Source of the DNA: an uncultured Aquabacterium sp.
GTDB taxonomy: Bacteria > Pseudomonadota > Gammaproteobacteria > Burkholderiales > Burkholderiaceae_C
Length of the DNA: 64,000 nucleotides
Reading direction: 5' to 3'
Assembly (NCBI RefSeq): GCF_947366995.1
Contig: NZ_CANBCC010000002.1
Span: forward strand, 95,236-159,235
A program made the position numbers and the translations under genes. Shown one piece after another: positions 26,933 to 35,268 of the stretch; position 1 is the first letter of the stretch, and each line of letters opens with the position of its first letter. The notes beneath the pieces were generated by a model, which saw only the letters and a list, made by a program, of their open reading frames with translations, was not told where the DNA came from and ran no database searches.

Positions 26933-27835
26933 ATGACCGCTGCTGCCCCCAAGAACTACGACCCCACCCCGAGCCGCCGCGTGGCCTTTCTGGGCCTGGG
27001 CACCATGGGGGCGCCCATGGCCGCCCATCTGGCTGCTGCCGGCCACTCGGTGACGGTCTACAACCGCACCGCCGCCAAGGCCGAGGCCTGGGTGGCCGAA
27101 CATGGCGGCCGCGCGGCCGCCGTGCCGCGTGAAGCCGCCCAGGGTGCCGACATCGTATTCAGCTGTGTCGGCAACGACGACGACCTGCGTCAGGTCACCG
27201 TGGGGCCCGATGGGGCCTTCCACGGCATGGCATCTGGCGCCCTGTTCGTCGATCACACCACCACCTCGGCCGAGGTCGCACGCGAGCTGGCTGCGGCGGC
27301 ATCCGCCCGCGAACTCGCCTTCATCGATGCGCCGGTGTCGGGCGGCAACCTGGGGGCCATCGACGGGGTACTGACCGTCATGTGTGGCGGCACGCCGGAA
27401 GCCTTCGCCCGTGCCGAGCCCATCATCCGGGCCTTCGCCCGTGCCGTCACCCTGATGGGCGACAGCGGCGCGGGCCAGCTGACCAAGATGGTCAACCAGA
27501 TCTGCATCGGCGGGCTGCTGCAGGGGCTGTCGGAGGCGTTGGCCTTCGGCCAGAAAGCCGGGCTCGACATGGGCCAGGTCATCGGCGTGATCTCGCAAGG
27601 CGCAGCCGGCAGCTGGCAGCTCGCCAACCGCGGGCCCACCATGGTGCAGGACCAGTTCGATTTCGGCTTTGCCGTCGACTGGATGCGCAAGGATTTCGGC
27701 CTGGTGCTCGACGAGGCACGCCGGTTGGGAGCCCGCCTGCCCGTCACGGCCCTGGTCGACCAGTTCTATGCCGACCTGCAGGCCCAGGGCGGCGGGCGGC
27801 TCGACACGTCCAGCCTCATCCGGCGCCTGCGCTGA
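26933..27835 (+). CDS. NAD(P)-dependent beta-hydroxyacid dehydrogenase (3-hydroxyisobutyrate dehydrogenase family)
   Basis: Oxidoreductase of 300 residues. The Rossmann motif VAFLGLGTMGAPMAAHLA is near residue 17, the substrate motif DAPVSGGNLGAIDG is mid-protein, and the catalytic lysine is in GAGQLTKMVNQ. These define the 3-hydroxyisobutyrate/tartronate-semialdehyde/6-phosphogluconate-like family; the exact substrate cannot be assigned. It starts 13 bp after pilU and may be read from the pil transcript, though no functional link is evident. It converges with the dolP-like gene over a shared hairpin. Confidence 0.9.
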   Translation: MTAAAPKNYDPTPSRRVAFLGLGTMGAPMAAHLAAAGHSVTVYNRTAAKAEAWVAEHGGRAAAVPREAAQGADIVFSCVGNDDDLRQVTVGPDGAFHGMASGALFVDHTTTSAEVARELAAAASARELAFIDAPVSGGNLGAIDGVLTVMCGGTPEAFARAEPIIRAFARAVTLMGDSGAGQLTKMVNQICIGGLLQGLSEALAFGQKAGLDMGQVIGVISQGAAGSWQLANRGPTMVQDQFDFGFAVDWMRKDFGLVLDEARRLGARLPVTALVDQFYADLQAQGGGRLDTSSLIRRLR

Positions 27836-27838
27836 GCG

Positions 27839-27866
27839 GCGTGGCCGGCGCATGAGCCGGCCACGC
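27839..27866. terminator. Bidirectional terminator hairpin
   Basis: Perfect 11-bp stem GCGTGGCCGGC / GCCGGCCACGC with loop GCATGA fills the gap between two convergent genes. No strong T-tract is present on either side, so it may act as an mRNA 3'-end stabiliser. Confidence 0.55.
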
Positions 27867-27869
27867 GCT

Positions 27870-28538
27870 TCACTGCGGTTGCGCGGCGCCGGCGTTGCTG
27901 CCGGGGTTGGTGTTGGCCGCCGGTGAGGGCAGGCGGCGCGCCAGTTCATCTTCACTGATGACCTGGAAGGCCTTCACGACCTTGCGCACGCCGCTGATCG
28001 TGGCGGTCAGCTCGGCCGCGCGGTTGGCCTCGCGCTCCGTCACCACCCCCATCAGGTAGACCTCGCCACGTTCGACCACCACCTTGAAGGCATTGGCCAT
28101 GAGGTCGCGGGCGTCGATCAGCGTGGCCTTCACCTTGCCTTGTATCAGCACGTCGTTCGAGCGTGCCGACAGGCTGCTGTTCGGCGCCACCACCAGCTCG
28201 TTCATCACGTTCACCACGTTCTCGACCTGGCTGGCCGCTCGGGCGGCCGATTCGCGCGCTTGGTCGTCCTGCACTTCGCCGGTCAGCAGCACGTGCCGGT
28301 TGTACGAGGTGACGTTCACGTGGGCCTGGTTGCCGATCGTGTCGCGGATGCGGTTGGCCGCCTTCAACTCGATCGACTGGTCTTCGAGCAGTGCCCCCGA
28401 CGTGCGGCGGTCCGCCGCGACAAAGGCGCCGCCCACGGCCGTGCCCACCAGCAGCGGGGCACAGGCGCTCAGCGAGGCCGCGGCCAGCAGGGCGAGCGCG
28501 GTCGCGCGCAACGAGCGGGTGATGGGGGGGCGGTTCAT
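27870..28538 (-). CDS. dolP: BON-domain lipoprotein, DolP (YraP) type
   Basis: Predicted outer-membrane lipoprotein of 222 residues. The signal ends at a lipobox SLSAC (near residue 26). Two BON domains follow (about residues 50-120 and 125-195; QAHVNVTSYNRHVLLTGEVQ and VVVERGEVYLMGVVTEREANRA are their cores), as in E. coli DolP, which supports envelope integrity and the BAM complex. The ATG overlaps the stop of the diaA-like gene by 4 bases (ATGA). The order yraN-diaA-dolP mirrors E. coli. Confidence 0.9.
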   Translation of the reverse strand: MNRPPITRSLRATALALLAAASLSACAPLLVGTAVGGAFVAADRRTSGALLEDQSIELKAANRIRDTIGNQAHVNVTSYNRHVLLTGEVQDDQARESAARAASQVENVVNVMNELVVAPNSSLSARSNDVLIQGKVKATLIDARDLMANAFKVVVERGEVYLMGVVTEREANRAAELTATISGVRKVVKAFQVISEDELARRLPSPAANTNPGSNAGAAQPQ

Positions 28539-29116
28539 GGGTTTTCCTCTCCAAGCAGGTGGTTGTCGACCGCGGCACACAGGCCGCTCAGGGCCAGCCA
28601 GGCGGTCGCGAACATGGTGTCGGCGCGCGTGCCGGGCAGCGGCACCCACACATCGGTGTCGCGCAGCATCGGTCCCAGCGTGCGGGCGGTTTCGCCCGTG
28701 AAGGCCACCAGCGTCATGTCCAGCTCGCGGGCGGCGTCGGTGGCGGCCAGCAGGTCGGGCTCGTCGCGCTCCAGCGAGAAGGCCAGCCACACGTCACCCG
28801 GGTGACCCAGCGCGCGCACCTGCTGGGCCAGCGTCGGCTGCTGCGGCGAGCCCGACGGCGTCAGCGCCACCGCGGCCAGCGGCGGGCGTTCGCGGCCCTG
28901 GCCCTGCACCAGCAGGGTGGCAGCGCGGCGGGCCAGATGGGCCCCTTCGTCTTCACCTGCACACAGCACCGTGCCGCCCGAGGTGAGCGTGTGCATCAGG
29001 GCCTGCGCGGCGTAGTTCAGTTGTTGAGCCAGTCGTTCGGAAGACTGGTACAGCCAGTCGGCGGTCTCCAGCAGCGGCTGCTGCAGATAGGCGGGCTGAA
29101 AATGGGAATCCGGCAT
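28535..29116 (-). CDS. diaA: SIS-domain protein of the DiaA/GmhA family
   Basis: Cytoplasmic protein of 193 residues aligning with DiaA over its length: the segment QVRALGHPGDVWLAFSLERDEPDLLAATDAARELDMTLVAFTG corresponds to the DiaA core. DiaA binds DnaA and times replication in E. coli. The phosphosugar-binding loop, CGNGGSAADA in the family, here reads CAGEDEGAHLARRA, so sugar isomerase activity is unlikely. The order yraN-diaA-dolP supports the name. ATG 29116 is used; another ATG at 29128 is in frame. The gene is coupled to dolP by a 4-base overlap. Confidence 0.8.
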   Translation of the reverse strand: MPDSHFQPAYLQQPLLETADWLYQSSERLAQQLNYAAQALMHTLTSGGTVLCAGEDEGAHLARRAATLLVQGQGRERPPLAAVALTPSGSPQQPTLAQQVRALGHPGDVWLAFSLERDEPDLLAATDAARELDMTLVAFTGETARTLGPMLRDTDVWVPLPGTRADTMFATAWLALSGLCAAVDNHLLGEENP

Positions 29117-29160
29117 GGCGCGGATCATAAGTCAGGGGCATTCCCCCTTGTGTCAAGGCG

Positions 29161-29541
29161 TCAGGATGCGTCGAAGGCCGCCGGGATCCACGTCAGTTCA
29201 TCGCCGTCGATGGCCACCACATCGAAGCGGCAGGGCGGCCAGTCCCGCAGGGCCATCAGGTAGGTCTGCGCGCCGCGGATGCAGCGCCGCTGCTTGCCCC
29301 GGCCGATCGAAGCGGCCGCTCCGCCATGGTCGCGCCCGGTGCGCTGCCGCACCTCCACGAACACGAGCGTGCCGTCGCGGTCCCGCAGAATCAGGTCCAC
29401 CTCGGCGCCGGGCGCGCCCGGTCCGCGCGCCACCCGATAATTGCGCTCCACCAGCGTCAGCCCCTGCGCCAGCAGATGCTGCAGCGCGCGCTCCTCCGCC
29501 TCGTCTCCCCGGGATTTCGTCGTGACCTTCGATGCCAACAT
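29161..29541 (-). CDS. yraN: YraN/UPF0102 family nuclease-like protein
   Basis: Protein of 126 residues with an endonuclease-like core: GDEAEERALQHLLAQG, then EVDLILRDRDGTLVFVEVRQR, where the acidic residues of the PD-(D/E)xK fold are kept but the final Lys is replaced by Arg (VEVRQR). The family is widespread and its role is unknown. Its ATG shares the palindrome CATG (29539-29542) with the divergent rsmI ATG. A TTG one codon on is the only close alternative. Confidence 0.85.
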   Translation of the reverse strand: MLASKVTTKSRGDEAEERALQHLLAQGLTLVERNYRVARGPGAPGAEVDLILRDRDGTLVFVEVRQRTGRDHGGAAASIGRGKQRRCIRGAQTYLMALRDWPPCRFDVVAIDGDELTWIPAAFDAS

Positions 29542-30445
29542 GCTGCTCCAGGCAGCCCGCCACGTGGCCGCCGGCCAGCAGTATCCCAAAGGCGCGCTCT
29601 ACCTGGTGCCCACGCCCATCGGCAACCTGGCCGACATCAGTCTGCGTGCCGTGCACGTGCTCGATCTGGTCGACGCCGTGGCCTGCGAAGACACCCGCGT
29701 CTCGGGTCAGTTGCTGCGCCACCTGGGTCTCGACAAGCCGCTGATGGCAGTGCACCAGCACAACGAGGTCGGCGCGGCCCAGCGCGTGGTGGCCCTGCTG
29801 CAGGAGGGCCAGCGGGTGGCCTACGTCAGCGACGCCGGCACGCCCGCCGTTTCCGACCCCGGAGCGCACCTCGTGGCCGCCGTGCAGGCCGCCGGGCTGC
29901 CGGTCGTGCCACTGGCCGGGCCCAGCGCCGTCACCACGGCACTCAGTGCCTCGGGCGATGTCCATGCCCAGGGCTTCCGCTTCCTCGGCTTCCTGCCTGC
30001 CAAAGGCGCGGCCCGCCAGACCGCGCTGCGCGAGGCGCTCTCGTCACAAGCCAGCCTCGTGCTGTTCGAGGCACCGCACCGCATCGCCGACCTGGCCACA
30101 GACCTTGCTGCCGTGTGCCCGGCGGGCACCATCACGCTGTGCCGCGAACTGAGCAAGCAGTTCGAAGAGATCGCGACCCTGCCCGTCGGGGGGCTGGCCG
30201 CCTGGCTGGATGCCGGCCCGCACCGACAGCGTGGCGAGTTCGTGCTGGTCGTCCACGCCTCGGTTGCGGCGCCCGACGAGGCAGAACTGTCCCTGGCGGC
30301 GCGGGCGCTGCTGGCCGAACTGGTCTGCCACATGCCGGTAAAGAAGGCCGCCGGCCTGGTGGCCGACGTGACGGGCCTGCCCCGCAAGGCGCTGTACGAC
30401 GCGGCCCAGCGTTGCCGGGACGAGGCCGACGCGCAGCCCGACTGA
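29540..30445 (+). CDS. rsmI: 16S rRNA (cytidine(1402)-2'-O)-methyltransferase
   Basis: SAM-dependent enzyme of the tetrapyrrole-methylase fold that 2'-O-methylates C1402 in the 16S rRNA decoding centre. The signature motifs are LYLVPTPIGNLADISLRA, EDTRVSGQLLRHLG, SDAGTPAVSDPGAHLV, and PLAGPSAVTTALSASG. Length is 301 residues from ATG 29540; GTG 29522 (6 codons longer) and GTG 29564 are alternatives. The start codon is shared in antiparallel with yraN, so each gene's promoter must lie inside the other coding region. Confidence 0.94.
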   Translation: MLLQAARHVAAGQQYPKGALYLVPTPIGNLADISLRAVHVLDLVDAVACEDTRVSGQLLRHLGLDKPLMAVHQHNEVGAAQRVVALLQEGQRVAYVSDAGTPAVSDPGAHLVAAVQAAGLPVVPLAGPSAVTTALSASGDVHAQGFRFLGFLPAKGAARQTALREALSSQASLVLFEAPHRIADLATDLAAVCPAGTITLCRELSKQFEEIATLPVGGLAAWLDAGPHRQRGEFVLVVHASVAAPDEAELSLAARALLAELVCHMPVKKAAGLVADVTGLPRKALYDAAQRCRDEADAQPD

Positions 30446-30618
30446 GGGCGATTGTGCCCACCCGCGCGGGTTAGAACACGGCCCGTTTGACGGCTTATAG
30501 CTTGTCTGCGGGGGCGGGCAAACCCGGGTTCTGCGGAGTTACCCTCAAACGACCGTTTTATTGCCCTTCAACAATGGGTTCCAACGGCAGCACTCGCTGC
30601 GCCACCAAGGAGACCCAG

Positions 30619-31569
30619 ATGATCCAGGCACTCACCCGCCGCCCCCTGTTGACCGCCTGCGCCCTGGCCGCGGCCGTCATGGCCATCGCCCCGGCAGCCC
30701 ATGCCACCACCACCGCCTCGAAGACGAAGCACCCCATCGTGCTGGTGCACGGCTTCATCGGGTTCGACAACATCCTGGGCATCCAGTACTTCTACGACAT
30801 CCCCAAGCAGCTGCGCGCCGATGGCGCCACGGTCTACATTGCGTCCGTCAACCCGTCGCAGACCACCGAATTCCGAGGTGAAGAGCTGATCCAGCAGATG
30901 AAGCAATGGGCGGCCAAGGACGGGGTCACCAAGTTCAACCTGATCGGCCACAGCCACGGCGGCCCGACCGTGCGGTACGCTGCCGGCACCGTGCCCACCA
31001 TGGTCGCCAGCGTCACCACCATCGCAGCCACCCACTTCGGCAGCAAGGTGGCCGACGACATCCTGGCCAACACCACGCCGGAAGGCGGCTTCGACAAGCT
31101 GGCCACAGCCGGCCTGCAACTGATCGGCTGGCTGAGCGGCAACAGCACTGCCAAGCAGGCCGACCTGCTCACGGCCCTCAACGCCCTTTCCTCGGAAGGC
31201 TCGGCCGCTTTCAACGCCAAGTTCCCGGTGGGCGCGCCCACCACGCCGTGCGGCAACGGCCCCGAGGTGGCGAGCGTCGCGGGCAACCCGATCCGCTGGT
31301 ACTCCGTTTCCGGCACCGCCGTGAAGACGAATGGCTGGGATATCTCCGACGCCATCCTCGGCGCCACGGCCAAGTACTTCGGCGACGAGCCGAACGATGG
31401 GCTGGTCTCGAAGTGTTCCAGCCACTGGGGCAAGGTCCTCAAGGACGACTACGCCTGGAACCACCTCGACGAGGTCAACCAGGTCCTGGGCATCGTGGGG
31501 CGCACCGCCCCCGATCCCGTCGCCTTCTACAAGGCACAGGCGAGCCGCCTGAAGCTGGCCGGCCTCTGA
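30619..31569 (+). CDS. lipA: Secreted triacylglycerol lipase, family I.1 (copy 1)
   Basis: Extracellular lipase of 316 residues related to Pseudomonas aeruginosa LipA. It has a signal peptide ending near AAHAT, the oxyanion motif VLVHGFIGFDNILG, the nucleophile elbow GHSHGG (Ser112), the catalytic Asp260 in EPNDGLVS and His282 in WNHLDEVNQ. Cys211 and Cys266 sit where the single disulfide of this family lies. AAGGAG precedes the ATG. Such lipases need a dedicated foldase, encoded two genes downstream, and are exported by Sec plus the type II system. About 75 percent similar by eye to the next gene. Confidence 0.95.
   Translation: MIQALTRRPLLTACALAAAVMAIAPAAHATTTASKTKHPIVLVHGFIGFDNILGIQYFYDIPKQLRADGATVYIASVNPSQTTEFRGEELIQQMKQWAAKDGVTKFNLIGHSHGGPTVRYAAGTVPTMVASVTTIAATHFGSKVADDILANTTPEGGFDKLATAGLQLIGWLSGNSTAKQADLLTALNALSSEGSAAFNAKFPVGAPTTPCGNGPEVASVAGNPIRWYSVSGTAVKTNGWDISDAILGATAKYFGDEPNDGLVSKCSSHWGKVLKDDYAWNHLDEVNQVLGIVGRTAPDPVAFYKAQASRLKLAGL
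30904..30962 (+). repeat. 59-bp direct repeat shared by the two lipase genes (copy 1)
   Basis: An uninterrupted 59-base stretch around the catalytic serine codon is identical to bases 32000-32058 of the second lipase gene, although flanking codons differ at many third positions. It reflects duplication with strong constraint or recent gene conversion. Confidence 0.95.
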
Positions 31570-31575
31570 TCCCCC

Positions 31576-31598
31576 AAGCCCCTGGCAACAGGGGCTTT
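31576..31598 (+). terminator. Hairpin between the two lipase genes
   Basis: Perfect 9-bp stem AAGCCCCTG / CAGGGGCTT closed by a GCAA tetraloop, followed by only TTT then GCC. It begins 6 bases after the first lipase stop. It may terminate part of the transcripts or protect the 3' end. Confidence 0.6.
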
Positions 31599-31717
31599 GC
31601 CGCGGCGTCGGTTCGCCGCACCCCCCCGGCCTCAACCGTGTTGCAGGCCGAGGTCTCTCACGCCTGCATCTATAACGACATTCATTTAACGAATCCATCA
31701 ATCCTGAAGGAGCTCAC

Positions 31718-32665
31718 ATGATCCGCTCAACCGTCTGGCGCGCCGTTTCCCTGGCCGCCGCCGTGGCCGTGACCACCCTGGCCGCCGTTCCCGCCGCCCA
31801 CGCCGGCACCTATGCCAAGACCAAACACCCGATCGTGCTCGTGCATGGCTTCATCGGGTTCGACAACATCCTGGGCATTCAGTACTTCTACGACATCCCC
31901 AATAAGCTGCGCGACGAGGGCGCGACCGTCTACATCGCCTCCGTCAACCCTTCTCAGACCACCGAGTTCCGCGGTGAAGAGCTCGTCCAGCAGATGAAAC
32001 AATGGGCGGCCAAGGACGGGGTCACCAAGTTCAACCTGATCGGCCACAGCCACGGCGGACCGACCGTGCGTTACGCCGCCGGCACCGTCCCCGCCATGGT
32101 GGCCAGTGTGTCGACGGTCGCCGGCACCCACTTCGGCAGCAAGGTGGCCGACGACATCCTGGCCGGCACCACCCCGGGCGGCGGCTTCGACCAGACGGCC
32201 ACGGCCGGACTGAAGCTCATTGCCTGGCTCAGTGGCAACAAGACGACCAGCGATGCCGACCTGCTGACCGCACTCAAGGCCCTCAGCACCCCGGGCGCTG
32301 CCGCATTCAATGCCAAGTTCCCGGTCGGTGCGCCCACCACGACGTGCGGCACCGGCCCCGAGAGGGCCAGCATCAATGGCAACAGCATGCGCTGGTATTC
32401 GTTCTCCGGCACCTCGGTCAAGACCAACGGCTGGGACATCTCCGATGCCATCCTCGCCGAGACCGCCAAGTACTTCGGCACCGAGCCCAACGACGGGCTG
32501 GTCTCCAGGTGCTCGAGCCACTGGGGCCGCGTCGTGAAGGACAACTACACCTGGAACCACCTCGACGAGATCAACCAGGTGCTCGGCACCATCGGCACGA
32601 ACTCGCCCGACCCGGTGTCCTTCTACAAGCAGCACGCCAACCGCCTGAAGTGGGCGGGCCTCTGA
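31718..32665 (+). CDS. lipA: Secreted triacylglycerol lipase, family I.1 (copy 2)
   Basis: Second family I.1 lipase, 315 residues, in tandem with the first. The signal peptide ends near AAHAG; the mature protein starts GTYAKTKHPIVLVHG, close to the mature P. aeruginosa LipA start. The catalytic triad is Ser111 (GHSHGG), Asp259 (EPNDGLVS) and His281 (WNHLDEINQ), with the disulfide cysteines kept (TTTCGTG and SRCSSHWG). AAGGAG lies before the ATG. The two copies differ mainly in residues 150-240, near the lid and substrate region, so they may differ in specificity. Both probably use the one foldase downstream. Confidence 0.95.
   Translation: MIRSTVWRAVSLAAAVAVTTLAAVPAAHAGTYAKTKHPIVLVHGFIGFDNILGIQYFYDIPNKLRDEGATVYIASVNPSQTTEFRGEELVQQMKQWAAKDGVTKFNLIGHSHGGPTVRYAAGTVPAMVASVSTVAGTHFGSKVADDILAGTTPGGGFDQTATAGLKLIAWLSGNKTTSDADLLTALKALSTPGAAAFNAKFPVGAPTTTCGTGPERASINGNSMRWYSFSGTSVKTNGWDISDAILAETAKYFGTEPNDGLVSRCSSHWGRVVKDNYTWNHLDEINQVLGTIGTNSPDPVSFYKQHANRLKWAGL
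32000..32058 (+). repeat. 59-bp direct repeat shared by the two lipase genes (copy 2)
   Basis: Identical to bases 30904-30962 of the upstream lipase gene; the two copies are 1096 bp apart. Recombination between them would delete one lipase gene and leave an intact chimera. Confidence 0.95.
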
Positions 32666-32672
32666 TGAGGGT

Positions 32673-32707
32673 CTGACCGGAGGCGCCGCGCGGCGTCTTC
32701 CGGTCAG
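32673..32707 (+). promoter_or_regulatory. Intercistronic hairpin between the second lipase and its foldase
   Basis: A 9-bp stem CTGACCGGA / TCCGGTCAG encloses a second GC-only stem (CGCCG / CGGCG). No T-tract follows. Its position could lower foldase expression relative to lipase or protect the upstream lipase mRNA. Confidence 0.6.
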
Positions 32708-32742
32708 CATGCCGAACTCAACCTCTGGACAGGAGCGCGCGG

Positions 32743-33669
32743 ATGGACATGCGCCTCAAACTCACCGCTGGCGTGGTCGCTGTGGCCGCGCTGGCTGCGG
32801 CGGCTTTCTCCCTGCGCCCTGCGGCACTGGGTGCGGGCCCCGACGGGCGCCCCGCGTCGTCATCAGACGGCTGGGCCATGATCAAGCCCGGGGCCGAGGA
32901 GGGCGCTCGGCCCGCCCCGGCTGCCGCCGTGATGACCCCCGAGCAGGTGCGCCAGCGCCTCTTCAGACACGGCTCGTTCGCCGGCACCGAGCCTTCGGGC
33001 GACTGGTGCGTGGCCCAGGGCAAGCTCGGCGCCTGTGCGGCACTGCGGCACCGCTTCGAGTACTACATCCTGGGCCTCGGTGAGGTCACCGTCGACGACC
33101 TGCGGGTGCTCGTGCTCGACGAGGCCAACCGCGCGCACGGCCACGCCCTGGCGCAACAGATCATCGCCGTGTGGGACAAGTACTGGCAGCTGCGTGGCCA
33201 CGCCTGGCGCAACCGATTCGACCAGAGTGACCGCCGCACCTGGCTCCCCGTCTTTGAAGAGCAGCGCATGGTGCGCCGCCAGATCCTCGGTGCCGACTGG
33301 GCCCAGGCCTTCTACGCCGACGACGAAGCCAGGTTCCAGGCGCACTACGCCCAGCTGGAATCCGGCCTGCCGCCGCCACCCGACCCCGGCGAGCCCGTGC
33401 CCCAGATGGCGCCCGGCAAGGATCCGGCCGCCGTTCACGCCGAGCGCGTCGCCCGCTACGGCGAGGCTGCGGCCACCCGCCTGGCCAAGGCCGACGACGA
33501 ATGGGCCGACTGGCAGCGTCGACTCGCTGCGGCCCGCCAGGAATGGCAGCGCCTTCAGGGCGCTACCAACCTGTCGGACAGGCAACGCCGGCAGGACATG
33601 GCCGACTACGTCAGCGCGCATTTCAAGCCAGACGAACACCTTCGCGTCCAGGCCTTGCTCAGGCTCTGA
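32743..33669 (+). CDS. lifO: Lipase-specific foldase (Lif, lipase secretion chaperone)
   Basis: Membrane-anchored periplasmic steric chaperone of 308 residues needed to fold family I.1/I.2 lipases. It has an N-terminal membrane anchor (residues 5-25), a variable linker rich in Ala and Pro, and the Lif folding motif RHRFEYYILGLGEV (consensus RxxFDY...GE) near residue 103. The rest is helical and highly charged, as in the lipase-embracing domain. AGGAG lies 7 bp before the ATG. Downstream of two lipases, it is expected to serve both. Confidence 0.93.
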   Translation: MDMRLKLTAGVVAVAALAAAAFSLRPAALGAGPDGRPASSSDGWAMIKPGAEEGARPAPAAAVMTPEQVRQRLFRHGSFAGTEPSGDWCVAQGKLGACAALRHRFEYYILGLGEVTVDDLRVLVLDEANRAHGHALAQQIIAVWDKYWQLRGHAWRNRFDQSDRRTWLPVFEEQRMVRRQILGADWAQAFYADDEARFQAHYAQLESGLPPPPDPGEPVPQMAPGKDPAAVHAERVARYGEAAATRLAKADDEWADWQRRLAAARQEWQRLQGATNLSDRQRRQDMADYVSAHFKPDEHLRVQALLRL

Positions 33670-33733
33670 CACGCGCATCGGGACATACGCCCATCCCCGC
33701 GCGGCGTCATCCTGCCGTGCCTACAATGGCCCC

Positions 33734-35194
33734 ATGATCGCTGTCGACGCCACCATTGCCCGCCTCCAGACCGCCCGCGAGTTGCTGCTCGCTCCCTTCG
33801 GGCTGGACGAATCCACGCTGCTCAAGGCCCTGAAGGTCATCACCGAGCACCGGGTCGACGACGCGGACCTCTACTTCCAGTACACCCGCAGCGAAGGCTG
33901 GAGCCTGGAAGAGGGCATCGTCAAATCGGGCAGCTTCGGCATCGACCAGGGCGTCGGCGTGCGTGCCATCGCCGGCGAGAAGACCGCCTTTGCCTACTCC
34001 GACGACATCTCCGAAGCCGCGCTGCTCGACGCCGCCCGCACCGTGCGCACCATCGCCTCGGCCGGCCAGAGCCGCCGCGTCAAGGTCGGCGGCCACACCA
34101 TCGCGCCCAGCCGCACGCTCTACGGCGGCTTCGACCCCATTGCCTCGCTCGACAGCGCCGCCAAGGTGGCCCTGCTCGAAGACGTCGAACAGCGCGCCCG
34201 CGCCAAGGACCCGCGCGTGGTGCAGGTCATGGCCGGCCTGGGCTGCGAGTACGACGTGGTCCTGATCGCCCGTGCCGACGGCACCCTGGCCGCCGACGTC
34301 CGCCCGCTGATTCGCCTCTCGCTGACCGTGATCGCCGAGCAGGCCGGTCGCCGCGAGGTCGGCTCCTCGGGCGGCGGCGGTCGCTACGATCTCAGCTACT
34401 TCACGCCGGCCGTCACGCAAACCTACGTCGACCAGGCCGTGCACGCGGCGCTGGTCAACCTGGAAGCCCGCCCGGCGCCCGCCGGCGAGATGACCGTCGT
34501 CCTCGGCAACGGCTGGCCCGGCATCCTGCTGCACGAAGCCGTGGGCCATGGTCTCGAGGGCGATTTCAACCGCAAGGGCTCCAGCGTCTTTTCCGGTCGC
34601 GTCGGCCAGCGGGTGGCCGCCAAAGGCGTCACCGTGCTCGATGACGGCACACTGCCCGACCGCCGTGGCTCGCTCAACATCGACGACGAGGGCCAGCCCA
34701 CGCAGCGCACAGTCCTCATCGAAGACGGCATCCTGCGCGGCTACATGCAGGACGCCACCAACGCCCGACTCATGAAGACGGCCCCCACGGGCAACGGCCG
34801 CCGTGAAAGCTACGCCCACCTGCCCATGCCGCGCATGACGAACACCTACATGCTGGCCGGTGACAAGGACCCGAAGGAAATCGTCGCCTCCATCGACCGT
34901 GGCCTGTACGCCGTCAACTTCGGCGGTGGTCAGGTCGACATCACCTCCGGCAAGTTCGTGTTCTCGGCCTCGGAGGCCTACTGGGTCGAGAAGGGCCAGA
35001 TCCAGTACCCCGTCAAGGGCGCCACGCTGATCGGCAACGGCCCGGACGCCATGACGCGCGTCAGCATGATCGGCAACGACCTGGCGCTGGATTCCGGCGT
35101 CGGCACCTGCGGCAAGGAAGGGCAGTCCGTGCCCGTGGGCGTCGGCCAGCCGACCCTGCGCATCGACGGCCTTACTGTGGGCGGCACCGCCTGA
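33734..35194 (+). CDS. tldD: Metalloprotease TldD
   Basis: Cytoplasmic zinc protease of 486 residues that acts with TldE/PmbA to degrade unfolded peptides and mature some microcins. The zinc-binding HExxxH motif is visible in LLHEAVGHGLEGD; other TldD landmarks are RADGTLAADVRPL, GSGGGGRYDL and ATNARLMKTAPTGNGRRESY. pmbA is not in the window, which is usual. The start follows a short gap after the foldase gene; ATG 33734 is the only ATG in frame before the conserved start. Confidence 0.95.
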   Translation: MIAVDATIARLQTARELLLAPFGLDESTLLKALKVITEHRVDDADLYFQYTRSEGWSLEEGIVKSGSFGIDQGVGVRAIAGEKTAFAYSDDISEAALLDAARTVRTIASAGQSRRVKVGGHTIAPSRTLYGGFDPIASLDSAAKVALLEDVEQRARAKDPRVVQVMAGLGCEYDVVLIARADGTLAADVRPLIRLSLTVIAEQAGRREVGSSGGGGRYDLSYFTPAVTQTYVDQAVHAALVNLEARPAPAGEMTVVLGNGWPGILLHEAVGHGLEGDFNRKGSSVFSGRVGQRVAAKGVTVLDDGTLPDRRGSLNIDDEGQPTQRTVLIEDGILRGYMQDATNARLMKTAPTGNGRRESYAHLPMPRMTNTYMLAGDKDPKEIVASIDRGLYAVNFGGGQVDITSGKFVFSASEAYWVEKGQIQYPVKGATLIGNGPDAMTRVSMIGNDLALDSGVGTCGKEGQSVPVGVGQPTLRIDGLTVGGTA

Positions 35195-35227
35195 CGCCCT
35201 CGCCACCCAATCACTTGCAAACAGCGC

Positions 35228-35257
35228 TTGACCGCGTTTCGCGTTCTCGTGCATAAT
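35228..35257 (+). promoter_or_regulatory. Promoter of the spc ribosomal-protein operon
   Basis: TTGACC and CATAAT are separated by 18 bp, about 215 bp before rplN. Transcription would begin near 35264. The same geometry (18 bp, CAYAAT) recurs at the rpmJ and first initiator-tRNA promoters in this window. Confidence 0.75.
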
Positions 35258-35268
35258 GCAAGGCTTCG

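Noticed and set aside
30446-30618. Possible sigma-54 promoter, riboswitch or RNase P RNA before the first lipase gene
   Set aside because: GGCA and TGC elements are present but not at -24/-12 spacing, and no conserved riboswitch or RNase P core motif was found. The palindrome ACCCGCGCGGGT was seen but has no clear role.
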